Positions 26,401 to 41,400 of a stretch of DNA of 64,000 bases are shown here, piece after piece. Both the position numbers and the translations under genes were made by a program. Origin of the DNA: Colias croceus. Lineage: Eukaryota > Arthropoda > Insecta > Lepidoptera > Pieridae. The stretch lies in the NCBI RefSeq assembly GCF_905220415.1, contig NC_059552.1:6091001-6155000 (forward strand). The letters are read 5' to 3'. The notes under the pieces were generated by a model that was not told where the DNA came from, made no database searches, and was given only the letters and a program-made list of their open reading frames with translations. How positions within the stretch are numbered: the first letter of the stretch is position 1; the number at the start of each line of letters is the position of its first letter.

Positions 26401-29400
26401 CGTTCCCCAACCAAAGTTTTCATTTTAATGGAACATAATAATGGCATAATACAGTCGACAACCCTAGAGACAAGGGTGGGTCCGCCCACTCGACACTGCG
26501 CTACTACGATAGCCGACATTCGCAACACCTCGCAAACGACCGCGACGCGTTCGCTCGACTTCACTTCACACTAGGGTTCCGAGAATCATTTTATATATAA
26601 ATTTTAAATTATTACGGGCAGATTGCACGCTTAATTTTAAATTTAAACCAACGGAGCTTTGTGAATTTGACGACCTTTTAAAAGATACGTAAAAGTGAAT
26701 GTGTAAATAAAATGGCAAGATATCAGTTATCTCTTCAGTTATCTGCATGAAACACAATTTTATATAGTCTTAGTACATTTAATTATTGTTAAAGATAAAT
26801 CCGAATAATACCTTCCGCGTGCATTCCGAGATAAAAGGGCGAGAACTACATAACCTAAATTTAAAATATACCTACTTAAATTCGACATTTTCAAAAAGGA
26901 AAAAAAAACTCGTCAGCGATACTTGTTAGTGAAAGTGTGTTAAGAGAACTAGGTGCTTTACAAGTGCATAACCGGCAACCCTAGGTGGGGTGCGTCACTT
27001 GCACCACCCACTTGTTTCAGAGGCCGTGTTATGAAATCAACGTGTTCGAGCGCAACACTCCTCGACTCTCACATTCCCAAATGGAAAATGCAAAATGTGG
27101 TACACGGCTGTTCGGAGAATTTTTCAAAGGGAAATTTTGTCGTGAATTTTTAACAAGTCGAAGTTAGTTGGAATTTTGTACTCACATGTCTCTCCTCCGC
27201 TGAACTGATACCTGAGAACAGACAAGAGCGATTTTATAAAATCGTACATATTTTTGCTTATTGTATTACATTTTTAATATATTATACATTTTCATACATT
27301 TAAAGAACCAAAATGCTATTTCATCTTCAGAAATCAATTGAAATTATAAACATTTTCATTAAACATATAAACTTATTGAAAAATCCACCATATTTCTATA
27401 CTTTAAAAGTTTAAATATTATCCTAATGTTGATAGACAATAGCACAGCAGTTAGTTGTCCACAATTGCATGAGATATTCATTATTCAGGTATAATATCAA
27501 ATGTAAGGATGTGTTGTGTGATGTGACAGATCCGCGGGCCAGCTAATAGTCCATGAATATTACAAGACCCGTCGACGCGACCATCCCTCGCGACTCCACT
27601 GCGTCAATCACGAAAAGTACCTACCTACTAATGTATAATTTATTGTTTAGGTATGTGATCTTTTTGTGGAACGCAAACTTAACTTCATTGACAGGGATTG
27701 AGGCAAGTAGAATCAGTAATTATTTAACAAGTGGAAAAAAGTGATGATCTATTTAATTTATAGCAATGCTTTGCGACTTTATTAGATTGGAATATTCCGA
27801 GTTTTAGACAAATCTATGTAGAGACTGAAAAGTAACACATACTTCAAATTTTTACGTTATATATTGTATAGTAGATGACATGTATAAAAATGTAAAGCAG
27901 ACAGATATTCCAAACATTTCATAAGGCAACCTCATAATGTAATATGTGCAGTAATGGATGACAAAATAATTATGTAGCGTAAATAGCGGTTTGAAATGCT
28001 TTGATTGAGCTTTAATCACTCACAAGATATTATATTGTACGTGTTTGTAATGCCAATCCCATCAATATAACCACACTACATAATAATTATAGGTATGTAT
28101 GATTATACCCACTATACATAATTTGTTCGCAGTTGCATTAGTTTTTATTTTAGCTCCGAGTACAAAGTCAATTAAATAGATTTTCATCTTTTTGCTCATG
28201 ATATAGATTTTTATACGGAATCCAGAATATTGAAACCCATTTTTTGTTTTATTATAATCAGTTTGTATATATGTATGTATATACAAACTGATTAATGATT
28301 ATAATAAAACAAAGAATACTTTTCTATAAATTTTTTAAAGTCGCATAAACTAATAAGGATACGAAACTGAGAAGCAGGTACGTTAACACTAGGAAATAAT
28401 CAATAATTAATTATAACCAATCTCATATACCTATACCTAGTAGATATACAGGCAAAGCAACAGAGGTATTAACACTATAGTTAATATTCATCAATTTGTC
28501 GAGTAATTACTGGGTCTAAGCTGTGATTATAGTTACAGCATATGTACATTAATATATGGCGAATCGAGTACTGCAACGTTCAGCTACAATTAATTTAAAT
28601 GTAATAGCCTCAATTATTGGCCAGCTAACCGCTTGTATTTGCTATCCACGCGAACACACGCCCTTGTATATCTATAGCAATTAACCGCAGTCCGCAACGT
28701 ATTGCCGCACAAACATTTAATTAACTACCATTTTATACTTTAACTTTTGGAGTTAATACGTCGCTTATTTGGAAGAGTTTATGATGCATCAAAATTAAGA
28801 ATGCGAAATATATAAGTCATAATAATTACCATACAAATTAGACTATTTAGTAATAATTTTGCGCTTTAAATAGCCATTAGTGAAGCTCGTTGAGGTCGAG
28901 CCAATATTTTTCATACGACTCGCAACGTTTATAAATTAGCAAACGTTTAAAGTCGGTGCCGGAGGAGGTCCGCGTCAGCGTACACTCAAGTCACCCGCAA
29001 AATTACGTTACTAATTGACTAAAACACGCGACTCTAACTACGGCAAGGAATAATTAATTGGGTAAGGTGAGGCGGGGGAGGTCTGCGCGGTAACTCTTAC
29101 ATCAGTACACCGATAATGGCACAAATTAGCCAGGGAAGTGGCAGCGGGGGCGTGGGTGGCCGGGGGGCGCTAAGCCGGGAACATCCCGGAGCGCAGATTA
29201 CCGCTTGCTTTTGTAATTAACCAGAGCGACGGGCGGCTTCCAAACCCATTTCTGTGTTACATTTTCATTTGTGGCGCGCTCCCAGATCCGATGCGCGGAT
29301 TAACCGTTCCGCGATTGAACCCGACCGTCGTGCGGAATATCTAATTTGATCGATGTACGCTTTCGAAAACGACGCGATTGTTTCGTAATGTTTACCGACA

Positions 29401-32400
29401 CTATTCAAACAGATGTGTGAGCGATAATTCAAAGAAGTGGCTTGTTTACACTCTCGAAGCAATATCTGACGCGGTATAGCCGTCATCGATCCGAAAACAC
29501 GCAAACAGTGAGTTCAAAAAGCCTCTCGGAAGTGGTAAATATTGGAACAGAAGTGAGATTGGAGACAGAGGGAGGCGGAGGTCTAATAGTCCCCGGAGAT
29601 GGCGCATCGCAAACACGTCGAGCACGCAAACATACGACACCTCTTAAAATATTCATCTTACGGATAGAGCAGTAATGATTTCAACTTTTTTCTTTCAATG
29701 CTTCTGTGAATTTACTTCGAAACTACTGTTTTATTCAGTATTTTTTTGTGAATCTGTGTTTCAGTTTGTTTAAAAAATAATGAAAAAGTTTTTAGAAGTT
29801 TTAAGTAGAAGATAGATAGCTCTAAGAAGATTATCTAAGATTATCTCTATATTTGGAAATAGGAATTATATGATTTAGAATTATTTAATAAAACTTACCA
29901 TTTCCCTTATCATCTGGCCGGTGTATGTCGGGTGGTTTGGCTAAGACTGAAAGGGGGTGGTGTGGTGGGACTCCTAGGCCGAGAAGTCCCGCTGGGGGCA
30001 AAGCACCCTGCCCCAACAATGGTAGGGGCGGAGCGCCATGCGCGGGCAGGTGAGCAGCGTGCATTTGTTGAAGTAATCTAGGCAAGTCAGGCCGTTGTTG
30101 CTGTTGAAAAAATAACTATTATTAATTTTATGAAAAAAAAAGTCGACAAAGACATCAAATGAACACTCCAAAGGTTTTGTTCAGAAGTTGCTTAATAATT
30201 TAACACTTAGCAACGGTTTTGACTTTTGAGGACAAAAAGTTTTAATGATCTATGCTCAATTTCGAGCTTTCTCTTTAATGAGGTGGGAAGATATTCTTTC
30301 ATTTCATTATTTGTTATAAAATGCGATATATAAAAATACACCGTCGAATTGATTGAATTACTTAAGTAGGTACATACTCATTAAGTAAGAATACAAGCAG
30401 AATTTAAATGAAACATGGCTCTTTGTAATTTCCTTTTCTGATAAACAATCCCATTGTTATAACGCGAGTAAAAAAATAAAGAGCGTGGCATTTTTTCCAA
30501 AATGAGAGTCGCAGGCCGCAGCGCAGCACAAAACATCTTCAATCTGTTTCAGAGCGTCGCCGGTCAAAGTGAATTGGTGTGTCGCCGCAGAGTGTCGTGC
30601 ATTTTTAAAATTGAACTGGGCCAAATTAAAAACTCCTCCACGGACCCCCGGGCACGCTGCGATATTTTAAAATTTAAATTAGAGCTTCGCCGGCGGCGAC
30701 GACTCGGTTGAAATTGATTACTCCTTCTCTATTATTCCCCTTTTTCCACTTTCCTCGTTTCCCGCGCTTCCCGTTTCTATCTAGTCTCGTTTAACTTTAT
30801 TATTGTACGCTGCGGGTTCAGTCTTTATTTTTGTTTCGGCCCGCTTCCGCGTATGAATACGCCCCCGCCTGATACTCGAGTTTACTTTGTCGATTTTTCC
30901 CGCTCGGATGGGCACAATCTTTTATTTGGCGGCCGAAAATTAATTGCTTTTTCGCCGAGGGTGGAACATATTTTTTATTGGCCGCTCACAGCTGTGATTT
31001 ATTGTGTCAAAAGGTGCGAGCGCCACTTAACTCTGATTTTTGTTTTCACAAAAACTTTTAAGAGTAATTTATATTTTATATCGATTCGACAACGATGAAA
31101 TAATGACTCTCATATCTCACGCTGTTATACGAGTAAATACGTAGCGAACTAACTTTGAAAGGTCATTGATCGTGAAAGCTATCATAGTACCTAAGTTGAT
31201 AGTTATTCGTATAAAAGTGGGTGCGAAAGCAAGGGATTCTAAACAAAGACGAGGCGCGTCGAAACGGCTGCCGTGACACGACCCCGAGCGGTAGAGATTC
31301 ACACCTCACTCATCCCACCCTGCCACCCCGCCCGCTTGTTATTATGAATGACAATATCGCACCGCTACCGTACCGCAATATTTTTTCCAGAGTGCATTTA
31401 CTTAAGAAGTGATTAAATACCAGCGCCATTCCCTCGAGATCTCTCGTTTCCCCTAACGACTTTTCCGCCGGTACTTATCTGCCAACTTTGGTGTTTATAT
31501 TATCGGCCAAATTAAAGTTTGCTTAAGTTTGGGTTAAGGCAGCTGGGGAAGATTAAAGATTACTTATAAAGGATATTGAAATTCGTTGTTTTCGTTATAC
31601 CCTCCGATGGTTACTACCTATGACTATACAATTAATACAGATTGTTTGATGTTGTAGATGTAATATTAATATGTATTTATTATAGGCATAAAATTATCAA
31701 TTTATAATATCCAAGTGTTAAAAACTAAAAAGCAAAAATGCATTACGATTCAAAAATTCTAAACAAACATTTGCGCAATATTCCCGTGACTATGTCTGCC
31801 GTCTGCGTATATGCAGAGCATAACTCGGTGTTATAAGACGTGAATACGCGACTGAGCAGCATTCACATGGTTTGGAAACTTTTGTCACGAGGAAAATCTT
31901 TTGTGGGTTTGGTTTCACGGCACATTTACCTCGGTATATATTATATACGCGAAGGATTACTATATAAATGGATGCCGCGATGCGAGCACGGATTTTTATA
32001 CTCTACCTTTGATATAGTACGTACGACGTAGGTACGTGTTCTACTTAGGTATATGGAAAGCCTCAAAAGGTAAAGGATGCAGTAATTATGTTCAGTTTAA
32101 AATAATAAGGATTTACGTGTGAAAATTATAATAAAAAATCAACCGCACACACAAGTGCATGTAGCATTAATGCATATCGAATTGCATAATATTTAAATTA
32201 ATACGTAGATAAACATAATTATCCAAGACGATTTAAGATAAACGAGCTATATATCTTAATTCACTAAGTAATTATAGTGAAGCTAAGTAACAAATAAGTG
32301 GGCGCATAATCTATAACATTAACCTACAATTAGTCACGGTTTAATGAGTGCGATCGAGAGGAAACTTTCCACTCTAACGTATTAAATAATTAAGAGCAGT

Positions 32401-35400
32401 TAACTTAGTGATCTTTAAAGTGCTTCTATTATTAAAGCTTTTTAATTGCTGTCTTTGTTCGCTTTAAGTATAGTAGTTTAATAAAACAAACAACGTAATT
32501 ATGTATTGTGTTGCATTTTTATAAAAATATAATAGCAATATAATATCATACTAGAAGAAACGGTTCAGTTATTATATGTATCGCTCTCGCATGGAAAATC
32601 AAATAAAAATTCGTAAATACGTAAATTTGTACGTTTTAAAAGTTTTTGTTTGTTTTTAGACCTTTTTTATTTTTATTTGGCTGTTTTAATGTATTTTTTT
32701 TCTCATTTCTGTTACTATTTTAATTGCAAGTACCTATTGTTAATGTCGTGTTTTATTTGTTTAATTTTTGTTTTTGTTTTAATTTCGTTTTTTATTATTA
32801 TTATTATTTTTTGTATTTCGTAATTGTCAACTCCAAGTGTCATTAGGGGCCACTGAAAATCAGTGGCACGAATGGTTTTAGGTAGGTATTATCATTCGTG
32901 CCGAATACTGAGTTGGTCCCTTTTGTCAACATGAAAATGCCCAGTACCTCTACCTTACTTACTTATTGATGATAAATTTAATGTGTGTATATTATGTGTG
33001 TGTGTGTTTATATTGTGTAAAATCTCATGCTCTGGTGTATTTGTGTTATGTTGACAATAAACGTTTATTTATTTATATTTATTTATTTATTTAAATAAGA
33101 TTACGTAACGGAGAGTTATTAGTCTTGACAGAATTGTAGTCGGTAGGTTTTCCTCGGAGGTTTGAGTGTGGGCTACGAATAGGGCAGTATCGAGACAGGG
33201 TGGGTCGCAGCTCCGGCGCGGTGAGCACGCACCATTAGGCACGAAGCCCGGAGCGCACGCGACGCCGACACTTGTTACAACATCAGCTTTCAACATAATT
33301 GCTTCTAACCGTATATACATGTTAATATGAACAAATATATCGGAGAAAGCATCGGATGTAGACGTTAATGGAGTCGTGGCGATGTTATCGCTTTGCGATT
33401 GTTGTACAATTATTAAATACGTACATGTTACATTCTATCACTTTCATTTCATATAGATATGTAGAACCTAAAATATACACCATCAGTCACGATTTTCTTT
33501 AATGCGAAGTAAAAATCGTATACATTGTATTTTATTGCATATTTAAATATAAGACTTTAATGATGCCCATTTAAACCTTTTACTTTACAAAAATATATTT
33601 AAGTGGATGAATCGTAAAACTGATTACATAATTTCATTGAATGCGACGACGGAAGCGCCCTAACTCACTTCCTCCGCTTGAAAAAATAAACAGTTTCACA
33701 AAAGCGACAGGCTCGCAGGCACGGTTAATGCGAGCCGAGAGAACGATGTTGAATTCGAAGAGGCAAGAAACGCCGAAGGCCTGCAATGCAATATTTATCA
33801 CCCGCCCGCGAACGTGCCTTGGAAAAAATGACAAATTCATGTTTCCCCACCCGCCCCTGCCCGCTCCGCTCCCCGATTTATTCCCATCGTAATTTTTATC
33901 AGAGGGCGCGAGACCCGACGTAAACTAGATAGAAATGTTTTCACGAGTCGCTTGTTTATAAAGCCATCGACGAGGAAACAGATACGGTCTATTTACACGG
34001 TGAGCGCCTGTGTTTGTTCACATATCTCTCGAGATAATGTTGCATAAACTAGATACGCATAATACACTTGTTTGTACCACATACTTGTGTCAACGATACT
34101 TTTAAATAATTACATTACTGAGAATATTAATTAGAATATTTGTCCTATATTTGAAGACTGTTGTAAAGTTTGCAAGTATGCTCGGATAAAATTAACAGTG
34201 GGGAGATAAGTATCACATTATATGAACATGAGAGAAAGCTGTATATTGAAGCTATTATCTCGCTACCCTCAGGTTTGTCACGACTAACAAATAGTGTAAA
34301 GATAAAATATCGTACGTATTTTGTACTTGGCAGTTTAATATTCTCTTTAATGTTTTATTTAACATTCATGCTATAAATAATGTTTACTGTAAGAGAATTA
34401 GTCATGAAGCAACGTTGTTCAAATATTAGAGTAGGTACACCATTATTTACAAGTTATTCACAAAACAAACAAGACATTCAAATACGCCGGAAGGTTTGAA
34501 GCATCGAGTGATTTAAATGGGCAAACAGTCCCCCAATTTGAGAAGTATTCCCTCTTCACAAATCGGCGAGACGAAATGGTCGCAAATCAGACGGAGGTGG
34601 GCGCTGGCGGCGCTCTCCGGCGCTCAGGGAGAGCCCCTTTGATCCCTAGCTGACCCGAAAATAAAAAAGGTTCGTAATAAAAAAGGACCGACATACGGAA
34701 GGTGGCGCCGCTTTTTTATTTAAATTAGAGTGTTTTATAGGGGGAGAGCGATATTGCGTTTTGCCGCTTTCTCAAAGGCAATCCTATTATCTATATACCT
34801 ACCTACTGCGTATATGACTGTAACAAATTTTCGCAAATCCCCGGCCGTCGAACTCGAGCGCATAATGCTGACTGTACCTATGCAATAGTGTAATAAAACG
34901 TCAGGTGCGACGTCGAGATGCAAGATATGCAAATATACTGCCATTAAATTCTCGTCGTTTATAATGAACCGCACCGCCCGAGGGGAGTCGCAATAAGTAA
35001 TTAAGGTGTGTTATTAACAAGAGACAAGTTCTCGACCGCGTGTTAAATAATTCATGAGATTGTTGATTCACGATCAAAAACAAATCACACTTAAGTGTGA
35101 ATATTGATAAAGTAGAAGGCCGTATATTAGAAGAGCGTTTGGCAATTAATAATATAGATGTTATAAAACACATTTAAAATAAGAGCAATGTTATATATTT
35201 ACGATGAAAATAAATTGTTATTAGTCGACGCAGAAAATGTTGGGTTGTGTGATGTGAGAGTTAAAGAGTGTACTAATCGAGTTGGCTGCGGTCCAAGCGC
35301 TGGGATTCATAAGAGTCTATCGGCCGTATGGCGATGAGCGACGACGAGCTTCACCACTTTATTTTCGTGCTCATTATGTTGGAAGCGATTTATTTTGATC

Positions 35401-38400
35401 GCGGCATGTACCTTCTAGTCACCACTACGGTATATATAAGTGCCGAGATTAGGTCGCGCTAACGACTTGGCATTCGACTTCGAAAATAACTCTAGTCTAT
35501 TGATATAATGGGCGGCAATGAAGACCTCACGACGCCCGTGGGCTAAAAAACATCAATTAGACTATTTTGAAATTATTTATAAGTACAATTTGAAGATAGA
35601 GTCTAATTTGCCACGAGAGCCGTGTTTAACGATGCGAGTGTGAATTGATGTATATGCTAATGTGCTGTGTTAGTGCGGTGGATATAAAACATTAATGTCT
35701 CCCCCCCCCCACTTGACATTTACGCATTTAACATGTTCCTATGAGTTAAAACCCGCTAATTAGAATGGGCCGCAGTGACGTGATAAATTACGGATCGCCG
35801 CTTCGTGTCGACTTATAAAATGAAATACACTGAATATAAAATAATTCGAGACGGTGGCAATTCCGTGACGTTGGACCGCGGCCAAGTGGGGTTGTGCGGC
35901 AGATCGTTTAATTAACGATCGTCGAACTTTCGACCTGTTGAAAGCGCGCCTTTACAAAATGAACTAACGTAGAGACTGGCTCGTTTCGACTCAATAAATT
36001 CCGCTACACACGTGCTTGTCTTCTGTTTCACACAATTAAATCTCAGCAGTGGATTGTAAACGTTTCTATTGCAACCGTTCGAGCGCGGCAATTAGTATTC
36101 CGCGCGCATTACCTCGCGATTTATTAGACAACATTTTATGAGGGTATAATTTAAGATTCGCTTTATAATTCGAGTGGTAGGTGAGCTTTGATAGTCGACA
36201 GACGGCCGGGTATTTGGACAAATGCCACAGTCGTCAGTGGGAGTAACGACAGAATTACTGAACATTCCGTGCCACATTTACATCGGCCTGCTGTACAAAC
36301 AAAACACGTGTCATTCGAAACGGCTTTACTCGAAATATTACCGAGAAATTAATTTTCTTGTACGTACACAAACCTGTCATACTAGCGGATTTACATATGA
36401 AATGGATACATAATTAGTGTTGCATTTGCCTTGGTTGAGGATGTCTTGATTGATCTGATTTGTGGTTCTACGCATAGGTACCTACGCTATGTCAACATAA
36501 AATAATATCTAAGGATGTCAACGAACTATTTTTTTAATAAACTTACTTTTTGATGATGATATTTATTTTGCTCAAAAAGAATTTTCTAGAATTTTATAAA
36601 AACACGTACGTATAACAGAAACACGGACGATTCAAATAAAATGTTATTTACATTCGATTCGATTCGATTCGATCAATATGTTAAAATAGAATCCTAATTC
36701 AAGGAACTCATTACTTTGTAAATATTTATAAACACGAATAAACAAAGAAACGAGTTGATTTATTATATTTGTTGTTATAATATAATACTTACCCCAATAA
36801 TGGCATTGAGTTCCGTCATGGTGACCTGCTTCGCCCGCTCCACGGCCGACGCGACCTGCTGCTGATGCTCTTGCGATAGGAACGGTAAGATTTGTGCTAT
36901 TATTGCGTTTAACCTCTTCGCTATTTCCGTCTGCAAATAAAATAAACACTCAGTCACAAATCCATGCAGAGATCAAATATCTTATCTCGAATAATTTATT
37001 ATGTTCCGCCACGACGCGACGGAATTATAAAAACACTTTTAACACTAATACGAAAATCTAATCATATTATTTTATGGCTCAATGATAAACCGCAATGAAT
37101 GCATAATTAATGCGCGACGTGAGGTTAATACGGACGGAGTCGTGGAAGACGACATTTAAAACGGAGTCTTAAATAAGAAACTCATTAAAATTCAGCTATC
37201 TTTTTCTGTGAATGAATTATACATTAACATTCAATAAAGATGGCGGTAATCAATTATTAACAGACCGCTAACAGCTTAACACACGCTTTACATACAAATA
37301 GAGAGTCGATAATGTTTCCACATTCCGACGCGACTCGAATTCAATTCCGACAATTATAATTTCAGTCGATATTAAGTCGATTGGTGAGCTACAAATAAAA
37401 TTAACATGATAAACAATATGCACTGCGGTCAAATAAAATGATAAATCGCCGTGTTGCCGCTATTTATTGGCTTTGTTCGTATTTTCCGTTTAAATGCACA
37501 TTAATTTTATTCACAGATTTGCAGTGAATCGAGAATGAATTAACATAATAAGCTTTTTGAATATCGGACCTCCATATTGGTGACTTTATATTGGTTTCAT
37601 GAAAATATTTTAATGTTTGAGTTTATTTGTGAATAATTTTGCAATCGCTGTTCGAATACATGAATTGATAAAACCGAATCTTTTTATATAACCAAATTAT
37701 GAGATAATACCATAATGAACATTAAAATGCAAATATATATTCATGTAATGTGTTTATTATAAAATAATGGCTTGAATAACTATTAGTACCCACAATCGTA
37801 TTTTTGACTTATTTATAGAGCTAATTTAAAACAACCGCATTTGCATAATTTAATTAAAATGCCAGTATTTATGTATTTAAAATTAAGTATGTATAGATAA
37901 TAATTACCTACAGAATATTCCACACAAATACTGTTTTGTATATCAAAACACGCGTTGCATCAATTAGGAAGTTCAAAACAAATGCATAAAAGAAGCAAAG
38001 ATAAAACATTAGTTTTTGTTATTGGCAAGCAAAAATACTCGAAAAAGTGGCGCAAGGTTAATAATTTAAATCCATACATCTCCCTTTGTGCAGCTGTGAA
38101 CAGAACGAGAATAAAAAGAGACGTACAAAAAGGCCGCAAAATACGTACTTTCGCGAGTTCTCCACAAAAGATATAGTAAGGTTTGTCATTAAGGAGTTCA
38201 TCCCCGCGCGAGAAATAAAAGAGGTACGTGGGTTTAGTGGTGAGAGGGGGGAGGGGTAGGGGGTGCAGAGGGGGAGGTGGCCCACACTAATGGCTCCGAC
38301 ACTCATCCGCTAATGCCGCGGGTGACTCCTCTTTTTGCGCGATTTTCACGTGGTTTACTCGGTCGAGCTTTTAATCTGGAGTTGCATCTCGCAGAGACGC

Positions 38401-41400
38401 CCCATTTGTTCTCCTACCTATTTCTGCACTTTGTTATGTGACGTAAGCAGAGCACACTCTGTATATTGCGACTGGATATCACGAATTTAGTTTTTTTTTT
38501 TTTTCAAAAACTTTATTTTATTCCACGTGGTTTGTTTTTTACAATAATTCTCATTAACCACATAGACATAGATACACAAATAAATGAGCGGAGCTTGTTA
38601 CGTTTAAAAAAACGAGTGTCAATAACTTTACATTCCTTGCAAAATAATATAATAAATTTTTGCTATTCTTTAAAAAAATAAAAGACCGGGAATTCCCAAC
38701 GTTGAAAATTTGAATTTCGAATATAGTCAAATGGAATGGAGACAGAACTGGTTTATTTGTGCACAATGTCAATTGCGGCGTGGAATTTGGAACTTGTCAT
38801 CATCAAGCCTGACACAATGTAGCACATAAGGAAAGGTTATAATATATACAACACATTTACAAGACATATTTTTACTAGGCAGTAAATTAAGCATAAATAC
38901 AAAAAACAATCCGAGTATACTGTGGTCACCTGGCAACCCTGGCGAAACGTGACCCAAATGCGGGTCGCGCTCGCAAGCCGCAACTTATTCTCTCACAGAA
39001 TGCTCACGCTTCAATCGCTTCATATCAAGTGCATTGTAACGGCCGCGGCTACGAGTACGGACGCGCATAGAAATGCTGCTTTATTATATGCCGTGAAATT
39101 GGATATCGAGTCAAGAGTGAGAAAACATTTTAAAGCGAATTTCATTTATCACGTATATTGCTATTTGGTTACTCCATAATACACATTGCATTTACTTTAA
39201 TGTGAAAACAAATAAATACAAGCTCCCTACAATTTAATCTAAAATGCAGACAAGATTAAAGTTGGTAGCCGGTAATAACTTGCGCCGAGCACTTTGCCCG
39301 ATAAACTTTTACCACGATTGTGTTCGCGAAATAAAGCAAACCGATGCGGACCGGCTGCGGTTTCGACCTTCATTAATGGTTGCCAGCGCTTTTATGAATT
39401 ATTTATGCATGCCGCGTTCAGCTTATCTCGCCCGCAACTCGCAAGTTTCCACTTTATTAAAGCAAACAGTCGATCGAAAGGCTCTATTGTATCGTAAGCG
39501 ACGTCGCTCTTGCGGCGCACCAATAAATAATTCCCCCGGCGAAATGGCAGTCGACTCGATAAATGGGCTATTATTACAGCACACAGCGGCCAACATTATC
39601 ATCGATTCGTATCGCATTCGCGGAGCAATAATTGTTTAAACATAGCCCGCCGCGGAACATTAGTGGCTCGCTCATCGATAATGCAATCTTTCGCCGGCGT
39701 CCCTGCCCGCCGAGCTGGCGATAAATTCACACGTGCGTCGCGTGGGATTTGTGCCATTCCACGCAATTAATACGTCGAAAGCGTTGTTACAATTTGTTTG
39801 ACTTTCATTAATCACATTTCTCCCGTAAGTATAATCTTAATCATCGGCAAGTAGCGCGAGCGCATCATCAATATTCATTATAAACAAATGGATATAATTA
39901 TGTTGGCGAGCGGGAGTGAAGTGGAGAGTCGAGTGGGCGAGTAGTGCGGGCGACATCGTTATCTTGATATCGGATCGAGTATCGAGCGAACTTGTACGTG
40001 GCGCCGATGTCTCGTAATCAGATTGTAATTGCGCTCGAGAGCCGCTGCGAGCTGCGACGAGCGCCGTCTGTCAATATGTACCCACCTCTGCCACCTCTGC
40101 TCTATAATAAAATCATTTTCAAATATTTCAGTGAACATTATTTTCGCGTATTATCACCCTTCTTAGAATCACTGTTTTTATTTGACGAAAATTTGAAACG
40201 TGTAAATAAACTTCGGAGAAAATTCAATTACCTACTAATAAATTTTCCTTAATTCCAATTGAATAAATCATCCGTAAGATCCGTTTAGTAGAAGGTTAGA
40301 ATCTGAAGTGAAATAAGATAACTTTGGATTTGATCTTTGTATAATAAACCCGCAGCGGAATGGGCTTAGTTTGTGTTTGTGTAATGAAATTGACAGATTC
40401 TTCGAAGGATATATGAGACGAGGAGACGGCTCGGATGCTCGTCTGCGAGTTGTTGACTCGCATGTTTCTCGCCAAACAAAAGCCGGCTTCCTAGCTACCC
40501 TTGTTTGTTTAGGTCCGTGCCAAACGTTTGCTGCCCTTTATGTATCCTGCCTCCCGCTAAGCGTGAAGCCTTTTTGACTCGGCACTTTTTATAAGAGCTC
40601 TTGTGAGCGCGTGTGAATTGTCCGACAGATTTCCATTACGATACGTCACGTCGGAATCAAAAGAACCATTAACACGATGTCGATTGTCGCTAATAAAACA
40701 CTCGTAACGAAAATAATTAGCGGCAATAAATATAATCGCTAATAGTCCTCATACAATTTACAACAATGAAAGATCATGTTACATGTGTTTGAAACGAGTT
40801 TCTTACTTCGCATGACTTGCTCGATTCGCTAATAGGTTACAAGACAGAGTCGTTTCTTCAGATGAATCAATCATTACAGTACTGAACTTTTTTGTTGGTA
40901 ATAACAAGCCTCCGATACAAATGACATAGCGTTTCTGCGCCTTTCACGGAACGCATTGTAACATCACAATAGATCGATAACAATACAAGTCTATGTAGTT
41001 GTGATACACCGACAATTAGACCTTTTAATTCTATCACAACGTAATTGCTTTCGACTTGGAATAGAATCTATTCGAAGTGATTTTATGTTTTATTTCAAGT
41101 TTGATATGGAACGTTAGTTATTATCGGTCGATTACATATTCTATTTGCTTGTCATTCTTGAGTGATATCGCGGCAATATAATATTTTAACGTACCCATAG
41201 TTGAGAATGAAAATGTTTGTTTTGACAAGATAAGAAAAAAAACTATTGAAATCGATAATAGACTAATTTTTCAATCCAATATTAATCAACACTCATTCCC
41301 AAGAATATAGATAGACTTCACTTCTTCAGGTTATAACTTATAAGGCTACAATCTACATGGAGCAATATTTCACCCGTCGAATGTAAACACACTTTAACCT

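Larger units (their letters stand above)
30101..36792 (-). other. groucho intron 5
   Basis: 6.7 kb. Mostly unique sequence with GC-richer islands at about 30500-30960, 33650-33920 and 34540-34720. The segment 32640-33095 is T-rich and may be a retroelement tail. No gene found. Confidence 0.75.

Noticed and set aside
36652..36673. Short regular repeats considered as a CRISPR-like array
   Set aside because: Contiguous 5-base units without spacers: a microsatellite in a eukaryotic intron.
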